In this document: in pieces, positions 1 through 8,004 of the stretch
How positions within the stretch are numbered: position 1 is the stretch's first letter
Layout of the letters: every line of letters starts with the position of its first letter
Origin: Caulobacter sp. NIBR1757
Lineage (GTDB): Bacteria > Pseudomonadota > Alphaproteobacteria > Caulobacterales > Caulobacteraceae
Direction of reading: 5' to 3'
DNA length: 64,000 bases
Assembly (NCBI RefSeq): GCF_027912495.1
Contig: NZ_CP115463.1
Coordinates: 2,565,501 to 2,629,500, forward strand
Translations under genes and position numbers: made by a program
The notes under the pieces: model-generated
The model's input: the letters and a program-made list of their open reading frames with translations, nothing else
The model's database searches: none
Told to the model about the DNA's origin: nothing

Positions 1-420
1 ATATAGGGCGGCGAACTTCACGCGCCCGTGAAGAAATGGAAATCTTGTCGATTGTTGGATGAGACGCGCCGTCTGTTTGGGGGGCAAGCGAGGTTCCTTC
101 TCCCGCTTGTCGGGAGAAGGTGGCCTGCGAAGCAGGTCGGATGAGGGCAGCGCCGGCTCATGAAGGGGGCGACAGCGCTGACCGCGCCAGAACGTGCGAA
201 GTCGTGAAAAGCCGGTGCTGCCCTCATCCGACGGCCTTCGGCCGCCACCTTCTCCCGACAAGCGGGAGAAGGATCCGGAGTCCCGATCGGTGGCAATTTC
301 GGCCTTCGTCACCCACTTGATTCGAGCACGCGTTGACATTCCCCCATCGGGCGACGCACCTTCCGCGCCCTTGAGGGGGGCTCGTCGGCTCCTCCGCATT
401 TGAGATTCAAGCCACATTTC
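1..420. other. Non-coding left edge, mostly repeat
   Basis: No convincing gene lies before topA. Positions 16-33 form a perfect 7-bp hairpin (CTTCACG / CGTGAAG, loop CGCC) without a T-run, possibly the end of a gene left of the window. Positions 96-272 are a dispersed inverted repeat, listed separately. TTGACA at 333-338 could be a -35 box for topA, but no good -10 follows at the usual spacing, so the promoter is not called. Short ORFs here are translations of the repeat. Confidence 0.6.
96..272. repeat. Dispersed inverted-repeat element, family A, copy 1
   Basis: The left arm begins at 96 with CCTTCTCCCGCTTGTCGGGA and the right arm ends at 272 with its complement. The outermost 25 bases of each arm fold alone into a perfect 10-bp hairpin, so the element is an inverted repeat with nested end hairpins. 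Inside the arms GGTCGGATGAGGGCAGC is matched by GCTGCCCTCATCCGAC. A second copy lies at 45642-45796. No coding capacity, so a non-autonomous MITE/REP-like intergenic element is the best description. Confidence 0.85.
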
Positions 421-3123
421 ATGAACGTCGTCGTCGTCGAGAGCCCGGCCAAGGCCAAGACCATCAACAAGTATCTGGGACCCGGGTTCACCGTTCTGGC
501 GTCCTATGGCCACGTCCGCGACCTGCCGTCGAAGGACGGGTCGGTGAAGCCGGATGAGGACTTCGCGATGTTCTGGGAGGTGGACGCCAAGTCCACCAAG
601 CGCATCAGCGACATCGCCGACGCCCTGAAGGGCGCCGACGGCATCATCCTGGCCACCGACCCGGATCGCGAGGGCGAGGCCATCAGCTGGCACGTGCTGG
701 AGATCCTGCAGAAGAAGAAGGCGATCAAGGACAAGGCCGTCAGCCGCGTCACCTTCAACGCCATCACCAAGACCGCCGTGCTCGACGCCATGGCCAACCC
801 GCGCCAGATCGACATGGAGCTGGTCGACGCCTATCTCGCCCGCCGGGCGCTGGACTATCTGGTCGGCTTCACCCTGTCGCCGGTGCTGTGGCGCAAGCTG
901 CCGGGCTCGCGCTCGGCCGGCCGGGTGCAGTCGGTGGCCCTGCGGCTGGTCGTCGATCGCGAGATCGAGATCGAGAAGTTCCGCACCCAGGAATACTGGA
1001 GCGTCGATGCCGAGGTGACCGCCGGCGGCGATCCCTTCACCGCCCGCCTCGTCAAGCACGAGAACAAGAAGCTCACCAAGTTCGACCTCGGCGACGAGGC
1101 GACGGCGCACAAGGCGCGCGACGCCGTCTCGGCCGCCGCCTTCAGCGTCCACTCGGTCGAGAAGAAGCCGGCCCGGCGCAGCCCGCCGCCGCCCTTCACC
1201 ACCTCGACCCTGCAGCAGGAGGCCAGCCGCAAGCTCGGCTTCAACGCCCAGCGCACCATGCAGGCGGCCCAGAAGCTGTACGAGGGCATCGATATCGGCG
1301 GCGAGACCGTCGGCCTGATCACCTACATGCGGACCGACGGGGTGCAGGCCGCGCCGGAAGCCCTGACCGAGGCGCGCGACGTCATCGCCGGCCTCTATGG
1401 CAAGGACTACGTCCCCGAGAGCGCCCGCATCTACAAGACCAAGGCCAAGAACGCCCAGGAAGCGCACGAAGCCATCCGGCCGACCTCGCTGAACCGCAAT
1501 CCGGGCAAGCTGCGCCTGGATGGCGATCTGGGCCGCCTCTACGAGCTGATCTGGAAGCGGATGATCGCCAGCCAGATGGAAGCGGCCCGCATCGAGCGCA
1601 CCACCATCGAGCTGGAAAGCGGCGACGGCCAGACCGGCCTGCGCGCCACCGGCCAGGTGATCCAGTTCCCCGGCTACCTCGCCGTCTATGAAGAGGGCCG
1701 CGACGACGCCGAGGACGAGGACGGCGCCCGCCTGCCGCCCGTCAACGAGGGCGCCGCCGCCCGGGTGCTCAACGTCAAGGCCGACCAGCACTTCACCGAA
1801 CCGCCGCCGCGCTATTCGGAAGCCAGCCTGGTCAAGAAGATGGAAGAGCTCGGCATCGGCCGGCCCTCGACCTATGCCTCGATCCTGACCGTGCTGCGCG
1901 ACCGCGCCTATGTGAAGATGGAGAAGAACCGCTTCATCCCGGAAGACAAGGGACGGCTGGTCACCGCCTTCCTCGAACAGTTCTTCGCCCGCTACGTGGA
2001 ATACGATTTCACCGCCGGCCTCGAAGAGAAGCTCGACCTGGTCAGCGACGGCAAGCTGAACTGGAAGGCGCTGCTGCGCGAGTTCTGGACCGACTTCCAC
2101 GCCGCCGCCGACGACATCGGCGAGCTGCGGGTCAGCCAGGTGCTCGACGCCCTCAACGAAAGCCTTGGGCCCCACATCTTCCCGCAGAAGGAAGACGGCT
2201 CCGACCCGCGTCTCTGCACGACCTGCGGCACCGGCCGCCTGTCGCTGAAGACCGGCAAGTACGGCGCCTTCATCGGCTGTTCCAACTATCCCGAATGCCG
2301 CTTCACCCGGCCCATCGCCCAGTCCGAGGGCGACGGCGACGCAGCCGAGACCGCCGACCGCGAGCTGGGGGTCAATCCCAAGACCATGCAGGCGGTGTGG
2401 CTGAAGAACGGCCGCTTCGGTCCCTATGTCGAGGAAGCCGGCGAGAAGCCCAAGCGCGCCAGCCTGCCCAAGGGCTGGCTGCCCGCGGCGATGGATATCG
2501 ACAAGGCCCTGCGCCTGCTGGAGCTGCCGCGCGATGTCGGGGCGCACCCCGAGGACGGCAAGATGATCCAGGCCGGCATCGGCCGGTACGGGCCCTACGT
2601 CCTGCACGAGGGCACCTACGCCAACCTGGAGAGCGCGGACGAGGTGTTCGACGTGGGCCTCAACCGCGCCGTGGCGGTGCTGGCCGAGAAGCGGGCCGGC
2701 GGACGCGGCGCACGCGGCCAGGCGGCGGCCTTGAAGGAACTGGGCAATCACCCGGAAGACGGCGCGCCGATCAAGATCCTGTCGGGCCGCTTCGGGCCCT
2801 ACATCAAGCACGGCTCGACCAACGCCAACGTGCCGCGCGGCAAGGACCCGCTGGAGGTCACCCTCGAGGAAGCCGTCGGCCTGATCGCCGAGCGGGTGGC
2901 CAAGGGCGGCGGCAAGAAGCCGGTGAAGAAGGCGGCGGCGAAAAAGCCCGCGGCCGCCAAGAAGACGGGCGACAAGCCGCCAGCCAAGAACCCGGCCGAA
3001 AAGCGCATCGCCAGCAAGGAAGTGGTCGCCAAGAAAAAGGCGGCGGTCAAGAAACCGACGGCCGCCTCGCTGGGCGTGACCAAGGTGGTGGGGAAGAAGA
3101 AGCCGGCGGCGAAGAAGGACTGA
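421..3123 (+). CDS. topA: DNA topoisomerase I (type IA)
   Basis: Relaxes negative supercoils by cutting and rejoining one DNA strand. The protein has 900 residues. It opens with a Toprim domain (VVVESPAKAKT, then ATDPDREGEAISWH) and has the active tyrosine at about 302 in LITYMRTDG. A four-cysteine zinc ribbon (CTTCGTG..GCSNYPEC) is followed by repeated GRFGPY / GRYGPY modules and a Lys/Ala-rich tail of about 80 residues. The ATG at 421 is chosen because MNVVVVESPAKAK matches the family N-terminus. An upstream TTG at 400 would add seven residues of no family character. The basic tail is common in alphaproteobacterial and actinobacterial TopA and probably aids DNA binding. Confidence 0.97.
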   Translation: MNVVVVESPAKAKTINKYLGPGFTVLASYGHVRDLPSKDGSVKPDEDFAMFWEVDAKSTKRISDIADALKGADGIILATDPDREGEAISWHVLEILQKKKAIKDKAVSRVTFNAITKTAVLDAMANPRQIDMELVDAYLARRALDYLVGFTLSPVLWRKLPGSRSAGRVQSVALRLVVDREIEIEKFRTQEYWSVDAEVTAGGDPFTARLVKHENKKLTKFDLGDEATAHKARDAVSAAAFSVHSVEKKPARRSPPPPFTTSTLQQEASRKLGFNAQRTMQAAQKLYEGIDIGGETVGLITYMRTDGVQAAPEALTEARDVIAGLYGKDYVPESARIYKTKAKNAQEAHEAIRPTSLNRNPGKLRLDGDLGRLYELIWKRMIASQMEAARIERTTIELESGDGQTGLRATGQVIQFPGYLAVYEEGRDDAEDEDGARLPPVNEGAAARVLNVKADQHFTEPPPRYSEASLVKKMEELGIGRPSTYASILTVLRDRAYVKMEKNRFIPEDKGRLVTAFLEQFFARYVEYDFTAGLEEKLDLVSDGKLNWKALLREFWTDFHAAADDIGELRVSQVLDALNESLGPHIFPQKEDGSDPRLCTTCGTGRLSLKTGKYGAFIGCSNYPECRFTRPIAQSEGDGDAAETADRELGVNPKTMQAVWLKNGRFGPYVEEAGEKPKRASLPKGWLPAAMDIDKALRLLELPRDVGAHPEDGKMIQAGIGRYGPYVLHEGTYANLESADEVFDVGLNRAVAVLAEKRAGGRGARGQAAALKELGNHPEDGAPIKILSGRFGPYIKHGSTNANVPRGKDPLEVTLEEAVGLIAERVAKGGGKKPVKKAAAKKPAAAKKTGDKPPAKNPAEKRIASKEVVAKKKAAVKKPTAASLGVTKVVGKKKPAAKKD

Positions 3124-3134
3124 CGGTTTCCTCC

Positions 3135-3247
3135 GTCATCCCGGCCGAAGCGCCGGGACCCAGGGGCCACCCCGCCGGCCTTCGCGGCGTCGCCTGTCCA
3201 CGCCGTCACCCCCTGGGTCCCGGATCGGCTGCGCCGTCCGGGATGAC
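3135..3247. repeat. Dispersed inverted-repeat element, family B, divergent copy
   Basis: GTCATCCCGG..GGGACCCAG on the left is matched by CTGGGTCCCGG..CCGGGATGAC on the right, around a GC-rich centre of about 40 bases. The layout (TCATCC ends, inner GGGACCCAG / CTGGGTCCC) is shared with the copies at 39432, 46947 and 56745, although the arm loops differ. It lies between the topA stop and the next gene and encodes nothing. Confidence 0.75.
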
Positions 3248-3329
3248 GAATTAATTATCGACGTAAAACGGGGATCGACAGACCTTCCGGCGGCGTGACA
3301 GAGTTGGCCGTCACAACGAGGGTCGTCGC

Positions 3330-4709
3330 ATGCGTAAGTTCCTTCTCGCCGCCAGCGCGCTCGCGCTCGCCGCCACCGCCGCTTCCGCCCAGGATCGCAC
3401 CCTGTCGGTGACCATCTACAACTCCGGCCAGACCCTGGTTGAGGACGTCCGCACCGAGACCCTCAAGGCCGGTCGCCAGCGCATCGAGTTCAAGGACGTC
3501 TCGCCCCGCATCCGGGCCGAGACCGTCGCCCTCTCCGCCCCCGGCATCGGCATCGTCGAGCAGAACTTCGACTACGACCTGCTCAGCCCCGACACCCTGA
3601 TGGAAAAGGCCGTCGGGCGGACGGTGAAGATCGTCCGCACCAACCCGGCCACCGGCGTCGAGACCACCGAGGTGGCCAAGGTGCTGGCCGTCAACGGCGG
3701 CGTGGTGCTGCAGATCGGCGACCGCATCGAGGTGCTGCGCGACGACGGCCTGCCGACCCGGGTGATCTTCGACAAGGTGCCCGACAACCTGCGCGCCCGC
3801 CCGACCCTGTCGGTGACGGTCGACGCGGCCGAGGCCGGTCCGCGACAGGCCAAGCTCAACTACCTGACCACGGGCCTGGGCTGGAAGGCCGACTATGTCG
3901 CCCTGTTCGACGAGAAGAGCGGCAAGCTGGACCTGCAGGGCTGGGTGACCCTGACCAATACCTCGGGCACGACCTACGAGAACGCCGAGGTGCAGCTGGT
4001 GGCCGGCAACGTCAGCAGCGGCGGGCGGCCGGGCTATCCGCAGCAACCGCGCGGCCCGGCCGGGGTGACGTCGGCCGGCAAGGGCGGCGTCGGTCCCCAG
4101 CCCGTGGCCCTGGCCGACTACTACCTCTACCCCCTGGCCGAGCGCACCACGATCGCCCAGAACCAGACCAAGCAGGTCAGCTTCCTCGACATCCTCGGGG
4201 CCCCGGCGGCCAAGGTCTACCGCGTCGGCTTCAACTGGTTCCAGAGCCAGGAACAGCCGGTCTCGGCCGAAGTCCTGCTGGAGTTCGGCGCCGTCTCGGC
4301 CGGCAAGGTCGCCAGCCCGATGCCGGCCGGCACCGTGCGGGTCTACATGCGCGACCAGGCCGGCGATCCCAAGTTCATCGGCGAGAACGCCATCGGCCAC
4401 ACCCCCGCCGGCTCGACCCTGTCGATCAAGACCGGCGACGCCTTCGACGTCACCCTGCAGCCGGCCATCGTCAGCACCGAGGACCTCGGCAAGAAGGGCA
4501 CGCGCTGGACGATGAAGTACGTCCTGCGCAACGCCAGGCCGGAGCCCGTCGAGGTCAGCGTCCGCCAGGGCGGCCTGTGGATCAACGGCAAGGTGCTGAA
4601 GGAAAGCCACCCCAGCAAGCGGCTCGACTACAACACCCTCGACTGGACCGTGCCCGTGCCCGCCAACGGCGAGACCGAACTGACCTTCACGCTCGAGACC
4701 GGGTACTAG
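3330..4709 (+). CDS. Secreted DUF4139 domain protein
   Basis: A 459-residue exported protein of unknown function. A signal peptide is evident (MRKFLLAASALALAATAASA, cleavage likely before QDRTL). The rest matches the DUF4139 family in plan: an N-terminal part with YNSGQTLVEDVR, a middle with KLNYLTTGLGWKADYVALF and GWVTLTNTSGTTYENAEVQ, and a C-terminal beta-rich part ending in TVPVPANGETELTFTLETGY. The linker at about residues 230-265 is Gly/Pro-rich and has no TonB-box-like motif, unlike the next two genes. It heads a tight cluster: the next start codon is 4 bases after its stop. Confidence 0.85.
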   Translation: MRKFLLAASALALAATAASAQDRTLSVTIYNSGQTLVEDVRTETLKAGRQRIEFKDVSPRIRAETVALSAPGIGIVEQNFDYDLLSPDTLMEKAVGRTVKIVRTNPATGVETTEVAKVLAVNGGVVLQIGDRIEVLRDDGLPTRVIFDKVPDNLRARPTLSVTVDAAEAGPRQAKLNYLTTGLGWKADYVALFDEKSGKLDLQGWVTLTNTSGTTYENAEVQLVAGNVSSGGRPGYPQQPRGPAGVTSAGKGGVGPQPVALADYYLYPLAERTTIAQNQTKQVSFLDILGAPAAKVYRVGFNWFQSQEQPVSAEVLLEFGAVSAGKVASPMPAGTVRVYMRDQAGDPKFIGENAIGHTPAGSTLSIKTGDAFDVTLQPAIVSTEDLGKKGTRWTMKYVLRNARPEPVEVSVRQGGLWINGKVLKESHPSKRLDYNTLDWTVPVPANGETELTFTLETGY

Positions 4710-4713
4710 GTCC

Positions 4714-6333
4714 ATGACCTCCGCGCGGGCCCTGGCGGCGACGCTGCTGGCGCTGAGCCTGTGCCTGCCGGCCCAGGCGCAGGCGCCGGCCCGCGTGGTC
4801 TCGTCCGGCCCCGAGAAGACGGCCATCGCCGTCTACCAGGACCCCGGTTCGCGGGGCGACAACTTCACCGACTACGACAGCTACTATTTCGACGGCCAGT
4901 CGGGCCTGGCCCAGGTCACCGAATGGCGGACCATCGATGTGCCGGCCGGGGTCAGCGTCATCCGCTTCGAGGGCGTCGCCGAGGGCATCGTGCCGCACAC
5001 CGCCGCCATCGACGGCCTGCCCGCCCGCCTGCTGGAGCGCAACCAGGACTTCGACCTGATGAGCCCGGGCTCGCTGATCGCCAAGTCGGTGGGGGGAAAG
5101 GTCACCCGCGTGCGCACCGACCGGGTCACCGGCAAGGAGGTGCGCGAGGAGGCCATCCTGCGCTCGGGACCGAGCGGCGTCGTGCTCGACCTGGACGGCC
5201 GCATCGAGGCCCTCGACTGTTCCGGCGTCGCCGAGCGGCTGGTGTTCGACGGCCTGCCCGACGGCCTGTCGGACCGCCCGACGCTGTCGCTGAAGGTCCA
5301 CGCCGACCGGCCAGGCCGCTATCGCGTGCGGCTGACCTACCTCGCCGTCGGAGTGTTGTGGGCGGCCAACTATGTCGCCCGGCTCAACGACGACGGCACC
5401 CTCGACCTGACCGGCTGGATCACCCTGAAGAACAATGGCCGCACCGGCTTCACCGACGCCTTCACCCAGGTGGTGGCCGGCGATGTCGAGCGCCAGCCGG
5501 ACACCGAGGCGACGGTGGCGGAGATCATCCCGACCAGCCCGCGCTGCTGGCCGATGGATACGACGACCCGGGGACGCCCGCCCCCGCCGCCGCCGCCAGC
5601 CCCGCCGGCGCCCGGCTACGGGGGCACGGTCTCGGAACTGGTCATCACCGCCCGGAAGCGGGAGGAAGCGATCCAGGACGTCCCTATCGCCGTTATGGAC
5701 ATGGAGTCTTTGGAGCCCAGGGTCGGTGACCTGGGCGACTACAAGCTCTACACCCTGGCCTTTCCGACCACCGTCGCCGCCCAGCAGACCAAGCAGGTGT
5801 CGCTGCTGCAGCGGCGCGGGGTGAAGTATGAGCGGGTCTACATCTACCGCACCAGCCCGGGCGATTCCTTCGATCCCGAAGAGGCCATCCAGCCGACCAC
5901 GGTGATGTTCCGCACCCGCAACCTGGCAACCAACGGCCTCGGCGTCGCCCTGCCCGGCGGCAATCTGAAGGTGATGGCCCGGGACGACCGGGGACGGCCG
6001 TTGCTGGCCGGCGAAGGCGATTTCCGCAACACCGGCCTGGGCGCGCCCCTCGAGATGGACATCGCCGAGACCGCCGAGGTCGAGGTCATGCCGCGCCTCG
6101 TGAAGGAGGAAGAGCTGAAGAACGACAGCCAGCGCTACAGCTACGAGGTGACGGTCATCAACCACCGCGCCGCGCCTTCGCGGTTCGAACTGCGGCTGAA
6201 CAGCTGGGACACATTCAAGGTGTCCCGCGCCTCCCCGCGGCATGAGATGAAGCCGGCCGGCGCGGTCTGGGCCCTGACCCTCAAGCCCGGTGAGACGCGG
6301 ATCATCCGTTACCGCGTCACGACCTTCGATTGA
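4714..6333 (+). CDS. Secreted DUF4139 protein with TonB-box-like cassette (paralogue 1)
   Basis: A 539-residue exported protein with a signal peptide (MTSARALAATLLALSLCLP, AQA cleavage). The body follows DUF4139: GWITLKNNGRTGFTDAFTQV, LGDYKLYTLAFPTTVAA, GETRIIRYRVTTFD. Between about residues 288 and 340 sits an unusual linker. It starts with a proline run (RPPPPPPPAPPAPGYGG) and continues at 307-313 with SELVITA and then RKREEAIQDVPIAV, the classic TonB box and plug start of TonB-dependent receptors. Flanks are very close to the next gene, so the two arose by tandem duplication. Function is unknown, but periplasmic or outer-membrane-facing action is likely. Confidence 0.85.
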   Translation: MTSARALAATLLALSLCLPAQAQAPARVVSSGPEKTAIAVYQDPGSRGDNFTDYDSYYFDGQSGLAQVTEWRTIDVPAGVSVIRFEGVAEGIVPHTAAIDGLPARLLERNQDFDLMSPGSLIAKSVGGKVTRVRTDRVTGKEVREEAILRSGPSGVVLDLDGRIEALDCSGVAERLVFDGLPDGLSDRPTLSLKVHADRPGRYRVRLTYLAVGVLWAANYVARLNDDGTLDLTGWITLKNNGRTGFTDAFTQVVAGDVERQPDTEATVAEIIPTSPRCWPMDTTTRGRPPPPPPPAPPAPGYGGTVSELVITARKREEAIQDVPIAVMDMESLEPRVGDLGDYKLYTLAFPTTVAAQQTKQVSLLQRRGVKYERVYIYRTSPGDSFDPEEAIQPTTVMFRTRNLATNGLGVALPGGNLKVMARDDRGRPLLAGEGDFRNTGLGAPLEMDIAETAEVEVMPRLVKEEELKNDSQRYSYEVTVINHRAAPSRFELRLNSWDTFKVSRASPRHEMKPAGAVWALTLKPGETRIIRYRVTTFD

Positions 6334-7952
6334 GACCGGCCCGCGCCCTGACGGCGGCGCTGCTGGCGCTCGGTCTTGCCCTGCCGGCCCAGGCGCAGGC
6401 GCCGGCCCGCGTGGTCTCGGCCGGCCCCGAGAAGACGGCCATCGCCATCTACCAGGATCCCGCCGCGCAAAGCGAAGATTTCACCGACTACGAAAGCTAC
6501 TGGTTCGACGGCGAGACGGGGCTGGCCTCGGTAACCGAGTGGCGGACCATCGACCTGCCGGCGGGCGAGAGCGTCATCCGTTTCGAGGGCGTGGCCGAGG
6601 GCATCGTCCCCCAGACCGCCGCCATCGACGGCCTGCCCGCGCGGCTGGTCGAGCGGAACCACGACTTCGACCTGATGAGCCCCGGCTCGCTGATCGCCAA
6701 ATCGGTCGGCGACCGCGTCACCCGGGTGCGCACCGACCGGGTGACCGGCAAGGAGGTGCGCGAACAGGCCATCCTGAGATCCGGGCCGGACGGCGTGGTG
6801 CTCGACTTCGACGGCCGCATCGAGGCGCTCGACTGCGCCGGCGGCCCCGAACGGCTGGTGTTCGAGCGCCTGCCACCCGAACTGTCCGACCGTCCGACCC
6901 TGTCACTGCGCGTTCGGGCCGACACGGCCGGCCGCCATCGGGTGCGGCTGTCCTACATGACCGTCGGCGTCCTGTGGGCGGCCAACTATGTCGCCAAACT
7001 CAACGAAGACGGCACCCTCGATCTGACCGGCTGGATCACCATCCGGAACGATGGTCGCACCGGCTTCTCTGACGCCCTCACCCAGGTGGTGGCCGGCGAT
7101 GTCGAGCGCGATGCCGACACGGTGGCGACCGTGGCCGAAGTCACACCGACCGCCCAGCGCTGCTGGCCGATGGACACGACCACCCGCTCTCCGCCGCGGA
7201 TGCTGTTCGCGCCGCCGGTCAGCAAGGATGAAGTTCAACCCGGCGGCGATGTCAGCGCGCTCGTGGTCACCGGCAGCCGCATCAAGCGTTCTGAGTTCAA
7301 CAGCGCCGCGCCGATCGAGGTGATGTCCCAGGAGGCCCTGGTCAGCAATCTGGGCGACTACAAGCTCTACACCCTGCCCTTCGCGACCACCGTCGACGCC
7401 AACCAGACCAAGCAACTTCTGATGCTGCAGCGGAATGGCGTGAAGTACGAGCGGGTCTATGTCTACCGGATCTATCCGGGCGACTCTTACGAACCGGAAG
7501 AGGCGATCCAGCCGGCCACCATCCTGTTCCGCACCCGGAACAAGGCCGCCAACAATCTGGGCCTCTCGCTGCCCGGCGGCCAGATGAAGGTGATGGCCCG
7601 GGACCAGAAGGACCGCCCGCTGCTGGTCGGGGACGGCCGCTTTCGAAACACCGGGCTCGGGGCTCCGCTGGAATTCGATATCGGCGAGACCGTCGAAGTC
7701 GAGGTCATCCCGCGCCTGGTCACACAGGAAGCGCTGAACGACACCGGCCGGCGCGACACCTACGAAGTCAGCGTCATCAACCACCGCGCCGTGCCTTCGC
7801 GGTTCGAACTGCGGCTGAACAGCTGGGCGAAATTCAAGGTCTCCCATGCCACGCCGCGCTTCCAGATGAAGCCGGCCGGCGCGGTCTGGGATCTGAAGCT
7901 CAAGCCCGGCGAGACGCGCGTCATCCGCTACCAGGTGACCACGTTCGATTGA
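6330..7952 (+). CDS. Secreted DUF4139 protein with TonB-box-like cassette (paralogue 2)
   Basis: A 540-residue protein, closely similar to the preceding one along its whole length except for one linker. The start is a TTG at 6330 that overlaps the upstream stop by four bases (TTGA). The signal peptide (RPARALTAALLALGLALPAQAQA) begins right there, which supports this unusual start. At about residues 289-342 the linker carries SALVVTGSRIKRSEFNSAAP, again like a TonB-dependent receptor N-terminus but of another receptor subtype than the upstream copy. After it LGDYKLYTLPFATTV resumes the DUF4139 fold. Probably translated by coupling with its neighbour. Confidence 0.85.
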   Translation: MRPARALTAALLALGLALPAQAQAPARVVSAGPEKTAIAIYQDPAAQSEDFTDYESYWFDGETGLASVTEWRTIDLPAGESVIRFEGVAEGIVPQTAAIDGLPARLVERNHDFDLMSPGSLIAKSVGDRVTRVRTDRVTGKEVREQAILRSGPDGVVLDFDGRIEALDCAGGPERLVFERLPPELSDRPTLSLRVRADTAGRHRVRLSYMTVGVLWAANYVAKLNEDGTLDLTGWITIRNDGRTGFSDALTQVVAGDVERDADTVATVAEVTPTAQRCWPMDTTTRSPPRMLFAPPVSKDEVQPGGDVSALVVTGSRIKRSEFNSAAPIEVMSQEALVSNLGDYKLYTLPFATTVDANQTKQLLMLQRNGVKYERVYVYRIYPGDSYEPEEAIQPATILFRTRNKAANNLGLSLPGGQMKVMARDQKDRPLLVGDGRFRNTGLGAPLEFDIGETVEVEVIPRLVTQEALNDTGRRDTYEVSVINHRAVPSRFELRLNSWAKFKVSHATPRFQMKPAGAVWDLKLKPGETRVIRYQVTTFD

Positions 7953-8004
7953 CCGGCCCCCGAGCGGGGTTACCGCAGGCCCCCGAGCGCGTTACGTAAG
8001 GCAC

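Noticed and set aside
400..420. Seven-residue N-terminal extension of TopA from a TTG
   Set aside because: The extension (MRFKPHF) is not family-like, while the ATG at 421 gives the standard TopA start.
3255..6243. Two long minus-strand frames opposite the DUF4139 genes (523 and 518 codons)
   Set aside because: Both have the biased composition of antisense frames, lack motifs, and lie over genes with signal peptides and family motifs on the plus strand.
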